Assembly: GCF_000182925.2 (NCBI RefSeq)
Contig: NC_026501.1
Span: 1,612,001 to 1,676,000, forward strand
Source of the DNA: Neurospora crassa OR74A
Lineage: Eukaryota > Ascomycota > Sordariomycetes > Sordariales > Sordariaceae
Reading direction: 5' to 3'
Length of the DNA: 64,000 nucleotides
Each line of letters starts with the position of its first letter. The stretch's first letter is position 1. Under the pieces are notes generated by a model. It was not told where the DNA came from, searched no databases, and saw only the letters and a program-made list of their open reading frames with translations. Both the position numbers and the translations under genes were made by a program. Of the stretch, positions 54,761-64,000 are shown piece by piece.

Positions 54761-56740
54761 TGTGATGGTGTGAAAGGTCGGGCTGGATAGCAGTTTCGAC
54801 GAACGGGTCGATGGGGAGAGTTTGTTGTCGAGGTCGGTGGTGGGGGTTCCGGCGAACGGGAGGTAGCTATGGCGTCAGGTGCGAAGTGTGTTTCGGGGAT
54901 TTGAGAGCTTTCGGCTTTCGATGATGCAGCAACAGCACAAGCTTTGAGGTTTCTTGGTGCACGGACCCTTAGACGGCCTGGACGGGTGGATTTGACGGGT
55001 AGAGCGAAGTCAAAAGAGGGTTAGGGCTGGACGTGTATGCAGCTGGTAGTACATAGAGGTATCACAGTGTGCAGTGTCGCAAAAGCCGGAATGTCTGCGG
55101 TGCTGCCCGACACCCGATCGGACGGCAACAGTGGGCCCGGCATCCCAAGTTCAGATGGGATAGAATGAACCAAACCTCAGCTACAGTCAGCCAGCTGAGC
55201 TCCGGCTGGTTTGCCCACGTGTGACGGGAACCTGGAGTACATGATGCGTGCGTACTGCGGTATGCAGCCACCTTGTTTGTGGTGATCCGAGTTTGAATTA
55301 TCGCATTCCGTCCTCCGTACCTCTAAGTTTGGGCATGTCTGTCGTCAACTTCACGAAGTACACGTCTTCTACGTATTGGCACCGCGTCGAGGTGACGGTT
55401 CAGAGGCGTTCATCAGGAAAAGGAGCCCAGGCATAAAAATCGAATCTGGGAGGTTCAATATCAATAGGGAGCGCTAGGTTGGCTCAGGGGCAGCTTGGCA
55501 GTTTGAGGGGACAGGGGCCACAGTGTTCCATTGCTTAGTATGCAGCCGTGGCACCAACACCTCACGCAAGGCGAAGCGGAACTGAAGTGAGGTGTACCAG
55601 GCACACAGAGGACCTGGCAGACGGGAGGAATGCTTTTCCATGTCACCAGTGGAAGAGGTGCCCGTGGAGTGGGGTCATCACGATCACCAAGCTAAAGGAT
55701 GCCTCGGGGTGCCTTCTTACCTGGGGCTGATGAGCCAAAAAGAAATGACGGCGCTGCATGGATGACACGGCCCATTTCAATATCATCTCGAACAACTAAA
55801 GTGCCCGGTGCAAAGGCCGGGCCTACCATACGCTTGACATTGACTGGGGGTTTAGGAATTGCTTTGCTTATGTGGGAGCGAAAAAGGACACCCAAAGGTC
55901 ACCCCCAAAATGAGAACGAACGGGGGATAATGCGAGGCTCTTGGCCAACCACCTACTCCTTGCAACCAACCCATCCATCCCGTTGCACAACACTTTTCGA
56001 CTTTCCGTTTAGACTCGACCCGAAAAAAAGGCACAAGGCAAACACCACTCTCTCTTCGCACTAATCCAAAAGGCTGAGATCTCGCTCAGCCGTCCACTCC
56101 TTAACACAGCTGAAAACCAACAAAGTTGGATTACGGATACGCTCATTATTTTCGTCCGACCGAGACCAGGGTGATTTCGCCGCCATAGGGAACTTAAGAC
56201 AACACTCCTTCACCAACGACCCGACGTACGCACTCGCACATACACACCGCAATCCCCTTGCTGCAAATAAGCACCGCCAACTGCAACAGCAAAACGGCAG
56301 CCGACCTGATCCCGACACATCAGCGACCAGCCAGCTACTCAGCCCCGACTTACGAGATACCGTATCCTACCGAAACCCTTCTATTGCGCCGCCATCCCGT
56401 CGATCCGTGCGTCATTGCGTCAAGCATACCACTCACTCCTCCGTCTGATCTCAGTATCCCGACACCCCGTGTAGCGCGCCCGGACCTCGAAACTCCCAAG
56501 CGACGTCGTTCACGTATACTTGACGCTGTCGACACATTTGCGCCCGGTTTGTAGTCCGCCGCAACTTGTCATATCCATCGCCGACCTCTTTTTCCACCGT
56601 TGGGAAACTTTACCATCATCGCTCTCGAATCATAGCCATGCTATAGCGTGGGATCTCCCGACATCAGCTACTAGACATCACACACACGCCGTTCTTGCGC
56701 GGTCCAAGTGCGGGACTTGGAGGATTCCCTAGCCGACACA
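54761..56740. other. divergent promoter region, mitochondrial-protein gene and erf2
   Basis: About 2 kb between divergent starts. No gene is supported. The last 700 bp before erf2 are rich in CCG/ACC and short upstream ATG frames, consistent with a long 5' UTR. Confidence 0.4.
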
Positions 56741-58841
56741 ATGGCATCCGAAGAGGGACCTTCAAGGTCAGCCTCCCCGACAAATGTCGACAACACGTTC
56801 CCACAGTACCCTCCTCGAGCCGAACTTACCGTTGCTGGCCCTCCCAGCCTAATATCTTCGCGAATGACGGATATTGGCACGGAAGATGGCCAAGGATCAG
56901 ATACAACACCACGCGGTGGTGGCCCTTCGAGCGCTAACCCCAACAGGAGGAGTGGCTTTTATTCGGACACACAGTCTCGTCCCGAGACGTCTGGGACCGG
57001 GCTATCGTCAAGGGGTCCGTGGGCGCAATCGGTACCTCTACGCCAACAATTGACGGGGAAGCGAGGAAGCATAGCTGGGAGCATCGGCAGTGCAGGAGGT
57101 CGCCCCATCAGCGCTGCGAGCAGGAGTCATGTCCCGTCTCTAACGTCCCATGGCTTCTTTCGTCCGATGAGCTCGCAGAAACTCCAGGCGCAAAGGGGCG
57201 CTGGGCGCCCGCCAACAATGAACCGCCCATATGTGATCACCGGAGAAGCAGGGGCTCGCAATAGTGTCATCTCAACTGGAAGTGGCCGCATTGGGGCACA
57301 GATTGCGGAGGATGCAGAGCTGCGTATGCCCTCCAGGGGAACCGAAATGACGGAGCAGGAAACAATGGAGCGCATGACAGCCAATACGAGTCCCATCAAC
57401 GGATTTTTTCCTACTTCGAGTGTTACGGATAGCGTCCGGCCGCTGCAGAGTCCCGTCGATGCTCGGAACATTAACGTAGAAATGAACAAAGACTACAGAG
57501 AGGAAAGCCCGACAACTCCACCAAGGTCACCAACGAGGACGTCGCGATCTTTCAGGTCCAGCTTCTTGATGCCGAGGATGAACGAGTCCGGGATAACGGG
57601 CTCCAATAGAGAGATTGAGGGCGGAGAGAAGCTGCAATCAGCTGCCTCGTCTCCCAACATCCCACCCCAAAGTTACGAGAGGCAAAGGGCCAGATTCAAA
57701 AGACGTGCAAAAAGGCAGAACCGCGCGAATCTTGGGAAAAACTACGAATACTTCGAAGGAAACACAGTTTTCTGCCTAGGGGGGCGGTTTCAGAACACAA
57801 AGCAACGCCCGATAAATATAGCAACCGGGTCACTGATCGTTCTCCCTTGCATCCTCTTTTTCATCTTCTCGGCGCCTTGGATCTGGCACAACATTTCACC
57901 CGCGATACCCGTTACATTTGCTTATCTTGCTTATATCTGTGTATCTTCGTTCCTACACGCCTCGGCATCAGATCCAGGAGTATGTTACAGCTTGTTACCC
58001 TTTGTGAGTGAGTGACTGTCACGCTGACATGTTCTAGATTTTACCGAGAAACTTGCACAAGTTTCCTCCTCCAGAAATGGAGGACAGCCCGACAGGCCCG
58101 CCAACGACCGACTGGGTTCTAGTTCACTCGGCAGAAGCTTCAACGGCAGCAATGGAGGTCCCGATCAAATACTGCAAAACATGCCAACTGTGGCGTCCTC
58201 CACGCGCTCATCACTGCCGCTTGTGCGATAACTGTGTTGAGACCCAAGACCATCACTGCGTATGGCTCAACAACTGTGTCGGTCGTCGCAATTACCGCTA
58301 CTTTTTCACGTTCGTCAGCTCGGCAACCGTTCTTGCTCTGTACCTTATCGGCGCCTGCCTGGCACAAATCCTGGTGTACAAGAACCAACACCATATCAGC
58401 TTTGGTCACGCAGTCAATCACTTTCGCGTACCCTTTGCCATGGTCTTTTTTGGATTTCTGACGTTCTTATATCCGGCTGCACTCACCGGATATCACATTT
58501 TTTTGATGGCTCGCGGCGAGACAACTCGCGAATACCTCAACTCTCACAAGTTTCCCAAGTCGGATCGATACCGTGCTTTTACTCAGGCCAACTGGCTCAA
58601 GAACTGGTTTGTCGTGCTATGCCGGCCAAGGCCCCCGACTTATTACGGATTCAAGGTCAAGTATAACCAGGGTGACCAGCGGCTCGGATCCCATCGGCGC
58701 TGGCAACAGCCAGCGGTTTCTGACTCGAAAGAGGGCATGGAAATGCAGAACGTCTCGCCGCAGTTGCCTCAGACAGGATTCATGGGACCTACAGCATTGC
58801 GAAACTCGAATAATGGGTCGACGGCGGAGGTCAGGGCATGA
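56741..58841 (+). CDS. erf2: palmitoyltransferase Erf2 (DHHC family)
   Basis: Exons 56741-57979 and 58038-58841 give 680 aa. Erf2, with Erf4, S-palmitoylates Ras at the ER/Golgi. The first 330 residues are disordered and Ser/Arg-rich. The membrane domain follows: helices in IATGSLIVLPCILFFIFSAP and PVTFAYLAYICVSSFL, then the Cys-rich domain CKTCQLWRPPRAHHCRLCDN with the catalytic DHHC at residues 484-487, followed by VWLNNCVGRRNYRYFF. Two further helices come next (ALYLIGACLAQILVY and FAMVFFGFLTFLYPAAL), then the TTxE-like motif in GETTREYLN. The 58-nt intron joins SASDPG to ILPRNL, restoring the DPGxxPRN motif. The product opposes the thioesterase Apt1 at 20.5 kb. The start is the first ATG giving the remembered N. 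crassa length. Confidence 0.95.
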
Positions 58842-59936
58842 TATTGATGGTTTTCTCCGCATCCTGCCATTTTCGGCGTTCCTGTTTGACTTCGATACAT
58901 ATAGCACACCTGCACACCCATTTTTACATATACCATTAGTACGCATCAACGCACCATTATTTTTCATGTTTTTATGTTGTCCCCTTTTTTCCCCCTTGTT
59001 TGTCAGATACCTAACGGCACGCACGGCTTTACGTTGTTTTAGAACATGCGTGCACCAGTCTGAATGAAGAGTTCTTTTTTTTTGTTCTTTTTGTAATCAA
59101 ACAATAACAGCGAGCATAAACTTGTATACAGGAGGAGGAAGAAGAAGCAGAAGAAGAGTAAAGCCAGGATGAATCAGATGAGGGCACAGCGCCCTAGTGG
59201 CCCGTATCTCATTGGCAACGCATAGGGACGGGAGCAGCAACGAAGGAGTTGGACGGACAGGCCTCATTACTGTACGAATTTTAAGTTCTTTTTTATACCC
59301 TGATGAGAGTAGCTAGTTCCCAAACTTCGTTTGTGGTTTTCAGTTAGAAACTTCTATAATACCATATGTAAACAGCCTCACGTGGCATTGGTCTCGTACA
59401 TATTTCACGTTGCTACTAAGCTTGTTATCAACGGCTTCGTTGAGTGGAGGCTATGTAGACAGATACATATGCGTTCAGACCGCAGCGGGCGGCGTGGTAA
59501 TGTTCAATCACCGGTTTCAATACAATAAAATATACAATGTACGACTCCTAGTTTCTGGTTATTGAGATATTGCGAATGATTCCAGCGAAAAGTTATAGTA
59601 TCGCTGGGAAGCATAGGTACGGTCAGGTCGTTGTAGGTAGATAGACACATGAGAAAGGGACCCACAATTCACAAAAGAATTGTTTGAGAGCTTCAGTCCA
59701 GACATCAATCAATCAATGACACGAACCTCACCTTGTCAAAACCAGTCCACCACAGCTCAACAACCACCTTTCACGAATTACCAGCTTACAAAGTTCAGCC
59801 TTCTTTTTCTTTCCTTTTTTCCCCCCATATATCTCATCTAAACCACTCGGCCTTCTTTGACCCACGCTTTCTATCCCCGAACAACTTCCGTCACCCAACT
59901 CACCACTCGACGCACAAAACAAGACCGAATCGAACC
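58842..59936. other. intergenic, erf2 to tyw3
   Basis: About 1.1 kb: the 3' UTR of erf2 (T-rich to about 59090) and the promoter/leader of tyw3 with a pyrimidine-rich tract near 59800-59826. No supported gene. Confidence 0.45.
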
Positions 59937-61296
59937 ATGCTCCCCCCACCAACCCCCTCCTTCCTCACCCGCAAATCCAAAATCCTTTCCCAGCTCTCCG
60001 TTCCCGACGTCGAGTACACCGACGCCTCTCCCAAAGGATCAGTCGACGTCGCCATTCGCGAACTGATTGACGAGATCAACCATGGTTACGAAGGATTGGT
60101 GACGACGAGCAGTTGCGCGGGGAGGGTGAGTGTTTATTTGGAGGGGGTGAAGAGGAAGAAGGACAACAAAGCTTCTGGTGCTGGTGATGTTGAGGGAGAG
60201 GGAGAGGGAGATGGCGAAGGAGGTGAAGATGGGGTAAGGGCATCAACAGCTACGTCTACAGCTGCGGCGGTAGCAGCCAGCTCCTCTGGAGGTAAAGGTG
60301 GAGGGGAATGGCTGTTTGTTTCTCATGATCCGTTGGAGACAGTTGACGCCAAGACGGGGAGGGAGTATGATGGGGACCATTGGATGGAGGTGTTTGGCTT
60401 GACTGGGAATGGGTCTGAGCCTGGGTCTGGGGATGATGGTGATGGAGATTCACAGCAAGAGCAGCAGCAGCGGTTAATTCACTTCAAGTTCGAACCCATG
60501 GTACGTTCTTTTCTTCCCTTCTACTTGCATCCCCCCCATCACTAGAGCTTAAACTGACCCCCCTCCCCAACCGCCCTAGATCCTCCACATCCTAACCACC
60601 TCGCCCTATCACGCCCACCTAGCGATCCAATCCGGCATGACCTCGGGCTTCCGCGAAACAGGCGCCGTCTCCATCTTGCCCCGTCTAACTGCTCCCTTTT
60701 TCTCCTCCTGTCACCAGTGTCGTACTCACCACAATCACCTCCAGCAACAACCATCATCATCATCATCATCATCATCACCATCATCATCAACAACAACCCC
60801 AACACCAACAGAATCCGTCACTCCAAACCCCATAGTAGCCATCCGCTCCATGGGCCTCTCCTTCGAGTCCCTAATCGGCGTCCAACGCGGCTCTCAACGA
60901 CAGTCCTTGGTGTCCCCGGAATACCTGTCTCTGCTGGTCAAGATTGCCAACGAGCGGTTCGAGGAGAATAAGAAGAGGATAGCTAGGTTTCAGGAGGCAC
61001 TGAGGTTGGCTTTCGGTGAGGGAGCTACTACTGCTGGTGGTGTTGAGGGACAGAAGAAGAAGAAAAAGAGCGGCGATGGTGAGAGTGGTAATGCGGAATG
61101 GGAGGATGCTGAGGCTAGGAAGCAGAGGAAGAGGGAGGAAGGGTTGGCGAGACGGGAGGAGGTTAGGAGAAGGAAGGAGGAGGAGGAGGAGGAGAAACGG
61201 AGAAAACAGGAGGACATTAAGGAGGAAATTTTGGAGGAAAATGCGGGCAAAGTAGATTTGGCGGAGGTGGTGTTGCAGGTGCCCGATGTTCTGTAG
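59937..61296 (+). CDS. tyw3: tRNA wybutosine-synthesising protein 3 (Tyw3)
   Basis: Exons 59937-60500 and 60580-61296 give 426 aa; the 79-nt intron has CTGACC and TAG. Tyw3 is the S-adenosylmethionine-dependent methyltransferase that acts third in making wybutosine at position 37 of tRNA-Phe. Conserved blocks are FLTRKSKILSQL and SPKGSVDVAIRELIDEIN, SSCAGRVSVYLEG (the SxSCAGR motif, about residues 58-64), EWLFVSHDP, IHFKFEPMILHILTTSPYHA (across the intron), GMTSGFRETGAVS, and VAIRSMGLSFESLIG. Three low-complexity inserts interrupt this core: Gly/Glu-rich (about 60170-60240), Gln/Gly-rich (about 60410-60475) and Ser/Thr-rich (about 60747-60815). The C-terminus is a charged coiled coil (KRKREEGLARREEVRRRKEE). 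Family members are usually 250-290 aa, so the excess is in inserts and tail. Confidence 0.93.
60747..60800 (+). repeat. TCA microsatellite (poly-Ser) in tyw3
   Basis: Run of TCA codons encoding Ser, followed by ACA/ACC Thr codons; lies in an insert of Tyw3 between two conserved blocks. Confidence 0.8.
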
Positions 61297-62005
61297 AGAT
61301 CGTTGGTATGTAGTTCCCTCTTGACCCAACAGTATCTGTTTTAGCGGACAGGTCTTCACGTGGCGCTGAGTTGACATGTGGTGCTCTCTCTCACTACAGC
61401 CGTTGTCAAGGCAATGGAAACTTAACGTTGATCTATACTCTTGCTTGTCTTCTCTTGAGAGTTGTTTGCCGTTCTTTTGGATCGTTGTCTTGACCTGACT
61501 GAATAGACTGAAAAGAAAGCTTAGCCTTTATCTATTACCATTGCTCCAAGCTCCAAAGCCACAAGTCTTCAGCTTCTTGACCTTTTTGAGACATCTATGA
61601 TACACGCTCACATACACACACTTGACTGACTGCAATGTCGCAATCAACCCTGTCAACCAGTAACCCCAACCAACGAGCTGCTCATCTCTGCTTATCCTTT
61701 CGATTGACTGCAGATGAACTCAACTAGCAGCTTCTCCCTCTCCTTTTGGTCCATGAGAAGACCCAGCTGGCCTCGTCATCCCCTTCCACTCATCCCCAGC
61801 CCCCTTTTCAACACTTTTTGGGCTGCGCAAAAATGAGCGCACAAAGGTTTCTTGCTTTCCCTTCCTTACACCCAGGCCCACCGCCAACATCCGTGCCCAG
61901 TCCAGGTATATCCCCTCCTGTATATCCGTCTGTCGGTATGTGTGTGTGTATGCCGGGCACCCTAGGTGCGTTCGGGGAAAAGCTTTCACTCAAGTCTCAG
62001 AGAAC
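61297..62005. other. convergent intergenic region, tyw3 to mic19
   Basis: About 700 bp between 3' ends. Only short featureless open frames; presumably both 3' UTRs. Confidence 0.5.
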
Positions 62006-62835
62006 TTAAGCAACAACCTTGTCAACCCATCCCTTCTCCAGCCTCCGCACCTCCTCCTTAAAAGCCTCAACCTCCTTCCAGCAGTCCAGCGGCCGGCGGT
62101 CGTGCTCACGCAGACACCGCACCACCTCGCTGCGCGCCGTCTCCGTGCTCTCGGGCAGCGGGCGCACCTTGCGGTGCTCGTCGAGTTTGGCACGCAAAGC
62201 CTCGATTTCCTTCTGGACCTTTTGTCTGCTAATGTCGTTCTCTTGTTGTTGTTGCTGCTCGTCGGAGGAAGAGGATTTAAGAGTTTCTTGCAGCTTGGCG
62301 GCTTCGGCGGCCCGGAGTCGCTTCAGCTCTTCAGCGACGCGTGCTTGGACTTGGAGCTCGAAGGCCTGTTGGCGGGACATGTCGGTCTGTTATGTTTCGT
62401 TGTGTGTCAGTTGAAGTTTGATGCGTATTGGTTGAAGGCATTGAGCTGGCTGGCTGGATGGCTGGATGGCTGATATGAAACGGTTTATGAATCTGCTGTG
62501 TAGGCGAACGGAGGAGACAGAGGTGAAGGGACGCAGTAGCGTGGGCGTGGGAAGAGTAACCGGTTCGCATCGTAGGCAGAGGCAGGACAGTATAGCTCGA
62601 CAGCTAAATGGCACGGACGGAGACGGCATCATACCTCGGGGCTAGACTCCAACTGCTCGACAAGAGTGTGCGATACACCAGCCGGGGCGGGCCTGGTTAG
62701 TTGGGTTTGACAAGTCAGCTTTCCCATACTCTCTTAATAGTCTCCAGAATCCATCAATTGCCCAGAAAGAAGAATGACATACGCCTTCCACACATGCGGC
62801 GCCGCAGCAGAGGGCTTTGAGGCGCTGGAACCCAT
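62006..62835 (-). CDS. mic19: MICOS complex subunit Mic19
   Basis: Minus-strand exons 62835-62783, 62692-62635 and 62386-62006 give 163 aa with matching phases. Mic19 is a peripheral inner-membrane subunit of the MICOS complex that shapes cristae junctions. The first exon begins MGSSASKPSAAAPHVWK, a textbook N-myristoylation start seen in the family. The middle is a charged coiled coil (QVQARVAEELKRLRAAEAAK) broken by a Ser and Gln run (about 62240-62275). The C-terminus carries the fungal half-CHCH motif with two Cys, CLREHDRRPLDC, then WKEVEAFKEEVRRLEKGW. The second intron is 248 nt and I cannot exclude a further small exon in it. Exon 2 encodes PAPAGVSHTLVEQLESSPE, a conserved block in fungal Mic19. 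Confidence 0.88.
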
Positions 62836-63804
62836 TGTGAATTTGTCGCGGGGTTTTGGTGGGAGGATAGAGCGGGAATTGGTGCAGGGAGAGAGGCGAG
62901 GTAGGAGTTCGAGACCGGGAGCTTCTATCTACCCTGATGTCACCGGAGGAGGATAAGGGTAGGTAGGTAGGTAGGTTTTGCGATTTGTCTGGTTGCGCTG
63001 CCGGCTCGCGAATTCCGCTTCGCAATCGGCGACTGCTGTTGTCCCGCTAGCGCAAGCAGGTGCGCTGACTTGCTTGTGATTTGCTAGCTTAACCCTCTGG
63101 AAGCCTCTTATCGAACTGCCATAGTTAACCCTAAGAAGCTCCGAGTTTTAGGGAAACTCCGGACATGGATGACGGAGTGTACGGTGCTGAAAAAGACCTT
63201 GGCAAACTGTGTATCTGGAGGCGTCACTGCTGAGGCTTGATACTTACTTATACCTGGTTCACAAAGTGCGAAGATGACCTGGACTTATAACATCGAATGA
63301 TGCCGACGAGTCCGACTAGTTTTACCGGAAGTAAGCATCTTGCACTCTGAGAATTGGAAAACATTCCAAAAAGTTCGTCGGTCTATCGATTTCCAAGCAC
63401 TATAGCAAGGTTTCGGAAAGGACTAGTCCAACAGCGCCAGCCATACATGCGCTACTACAATCATGGCCGTTTGACCTCAACAGAGCTATAGTATAAAGCC
63501 ATGGCCATGGCGCAAAACCTCTTCCCCCCGAAGTAGCAAAGTTGAACACCGAGATCCTACGTAATCGTTAGTTTATAGAAATCCAGCGAGACCATCCATA
63601 GGCCAACTCCTTATATATATATGTAATTTTTTTTCTTCTTCTTTTTCTTTGTCAAGGTACGCCTGAATCCCTACTCCAACCGTCAACCGGATGATGCCCC
63701 ACCTAACCTAGACATATCGCCTATATCAACTCCTTGCTCTTTTAATTCCCAAAGTCCCTCTTTATGAACTCCGCCTCCGCCATGTCTTTCTGTGTGGGTT
63801 GCTC
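62836..63804. other. intergenic, mic19 promoter to partial gene at right edge
   Basis: About 970 bp. It holds the mic19 promoter with a GGTA run at 62961-62976, a TATATATA tract at about 63613-63622 and T-rich sequence near 63628-63650 that would be in the 3' UTR of the right-edge gene. No gene is supported. Confidence 0.45.
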
Positions 63805-64000
63805 CTAATACCCATACATATTCGTTCCACCAACCCAGCTTTGCATAGCACCGGGTTGCCCCTGATCCGACATGTAGTAGCCCAACTCGTTCTCATACCC
63901 GTCATTGACGCCCAAGGTACCGGGTTGCGGGTAATACTGCTGCGGGGTTGCTTGTGGGTCATACGGGACTTGTCCTTGACCAGCCGTGGTCGTTGGAGGG
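63805..64000 (-). CDS. C-terminal end of an unrecognised gene, cut by the window edge
   Basis: Minus-strand frame open from the right edge to TAG at 63807-63805, giving the last 64 residues. The sequence is rich in Pro, Gln, Tyr and Gly (QATPQQYYPQPGT, ELGYYMSDQGQPGAMQSW, TNMYGY at the end), typical of a disordered tail. The codon pattern and complete absence of stops support a true coding end. Nothing can be said about function because the rest lies outside the window. Confidence 0.65.
   Translation of the reverse strand, partial: PPTTTAGQGQVPYDPQATPQQYYPQPGTLGVNDGYENELGYYMSDQGQPGAMQSWVGGTNMYGY

Noticed and set aside
59917-59936. B-box-like sequence (reverse strand) suggesting a tRNA
   Set aside because: The match is incomplete (ends CG, not CC), there is no A box or cloverleaf around it, and it lies directly before the tyw3 ATG. 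No other tRNA-like B box was found by eye on either strand.
62391-62981. Micro-repeats (GGCTGGAT near 62440-62470 and GGTA run at 62961-62976)
   Set aside because: Short simple repeats in an intron and a promoter with no further structure.
1-64000. RIP-mutated repeats or transposon relics
   Set aside because: I see no long AT-rich, TpA-enriched stretch of the kind RIP leaves; the AT-rich patch at about 36087-36135 is too short.

Overview
The window is nuclear DNA of a filamentous ascomycete, most likely Neurospora crassa or a very close Neurospora. The reasons are: a near-complete RID cytosine methyltransferase at the left edge (the enzyme family required for RIP, with the EQT motif VI of the RID/Masc1 group); short introns of mostly 55-135 nt with GTRNGT donors, CTAAC/CTGAC branch sites and YAG acceptors; Ser/Gln/Asn/Pro-rich insertions in otherwise conserved proteins; and the lengths of the spliced Erf2 (680 aa) and Apt1 (245 aa) proteins, which match what I remember of the N. 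crassa proteins. There are no rRNA genes, recognisable tRNAs, retroelements or CRISPR arrays. Exon borders below were worked out by hand from splice consensus, reading phase and family conservation.

Layout from left to right. 1-6.4 kb: rid (5' end cut off, +), facing a minus-strand gene that ends in an EAF (ELL-associated factor) domain. 7.7-10.3 kb: a GH76 (Dfg5/Dcw1-type) wall protein with a membrane helix and a long tail (+). 12.1-13.8 kb: a CYP52-like P450 (+). 15.8-18.3 kb: two unrecognised plus-strand genes. 18.6-21.4 kb: a LigB/DOPA-dioxygenase-like gene (-) diverging from acyl-protein thioesterase apt1 (+). 22.8-25.0 kb: IVY1-like I-BAR protein (+). 26.0-30.0 kb: nucleoporin NUP53 (-) diverging from autophagy gene atg29 (+). 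30.9-33.1 kb: TRI12-type MFS exporter (-). 33-36 kb is gene-poor. 36.4-38.3 kb: a large orphan protein built from a duplicated module (+). 38.8-39.4 kb: a small secreted Ecp2/Hce2-like protein (+). 40.0-42.9 kb: ferric reductase (-). 42.9-46.2 kb: gene-free, with a 302-bp element bounded by perfect 40-bp inverted repeats. 46.2-49.6 kb: FAD oxidoreductase (-) diverging from a short-chain dehydrogenase (+). 51.3-52.6 kb: NC2-beta (+). 53.9-54.8 kb: small mitochondrial membrane protein (-). 56.7-58.8 kb: palmitoyltransferase erf2 (+). 59.9-61.3 kb: tyw3 (+). 62.0-62.8 kb: mic19 (-). The right edge holds the C-terminal end of one more minus-strand gene.

This is ordinary mixed housekeeping and accessory chromosome, not one coherent cluster. 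The only functional link visible is that apt1 (depalmitoylation) and erf2 (palmitoylation) oppose each other biochemically, but they lie 35 kb apart. I found no convincing new multi-gene system. The observations most worth a second look are the duplicated-module orphan at 36.4 kb, the 40-bp inverted-repeat element at 43.3 kb, a 10-nt micro-exon in atg29, an in-frame stop followed by more coding-like sequence in the IVY1-like gene, the EAF domain attached to a long N-terminal extension, and the large insert in the ferric reductase.
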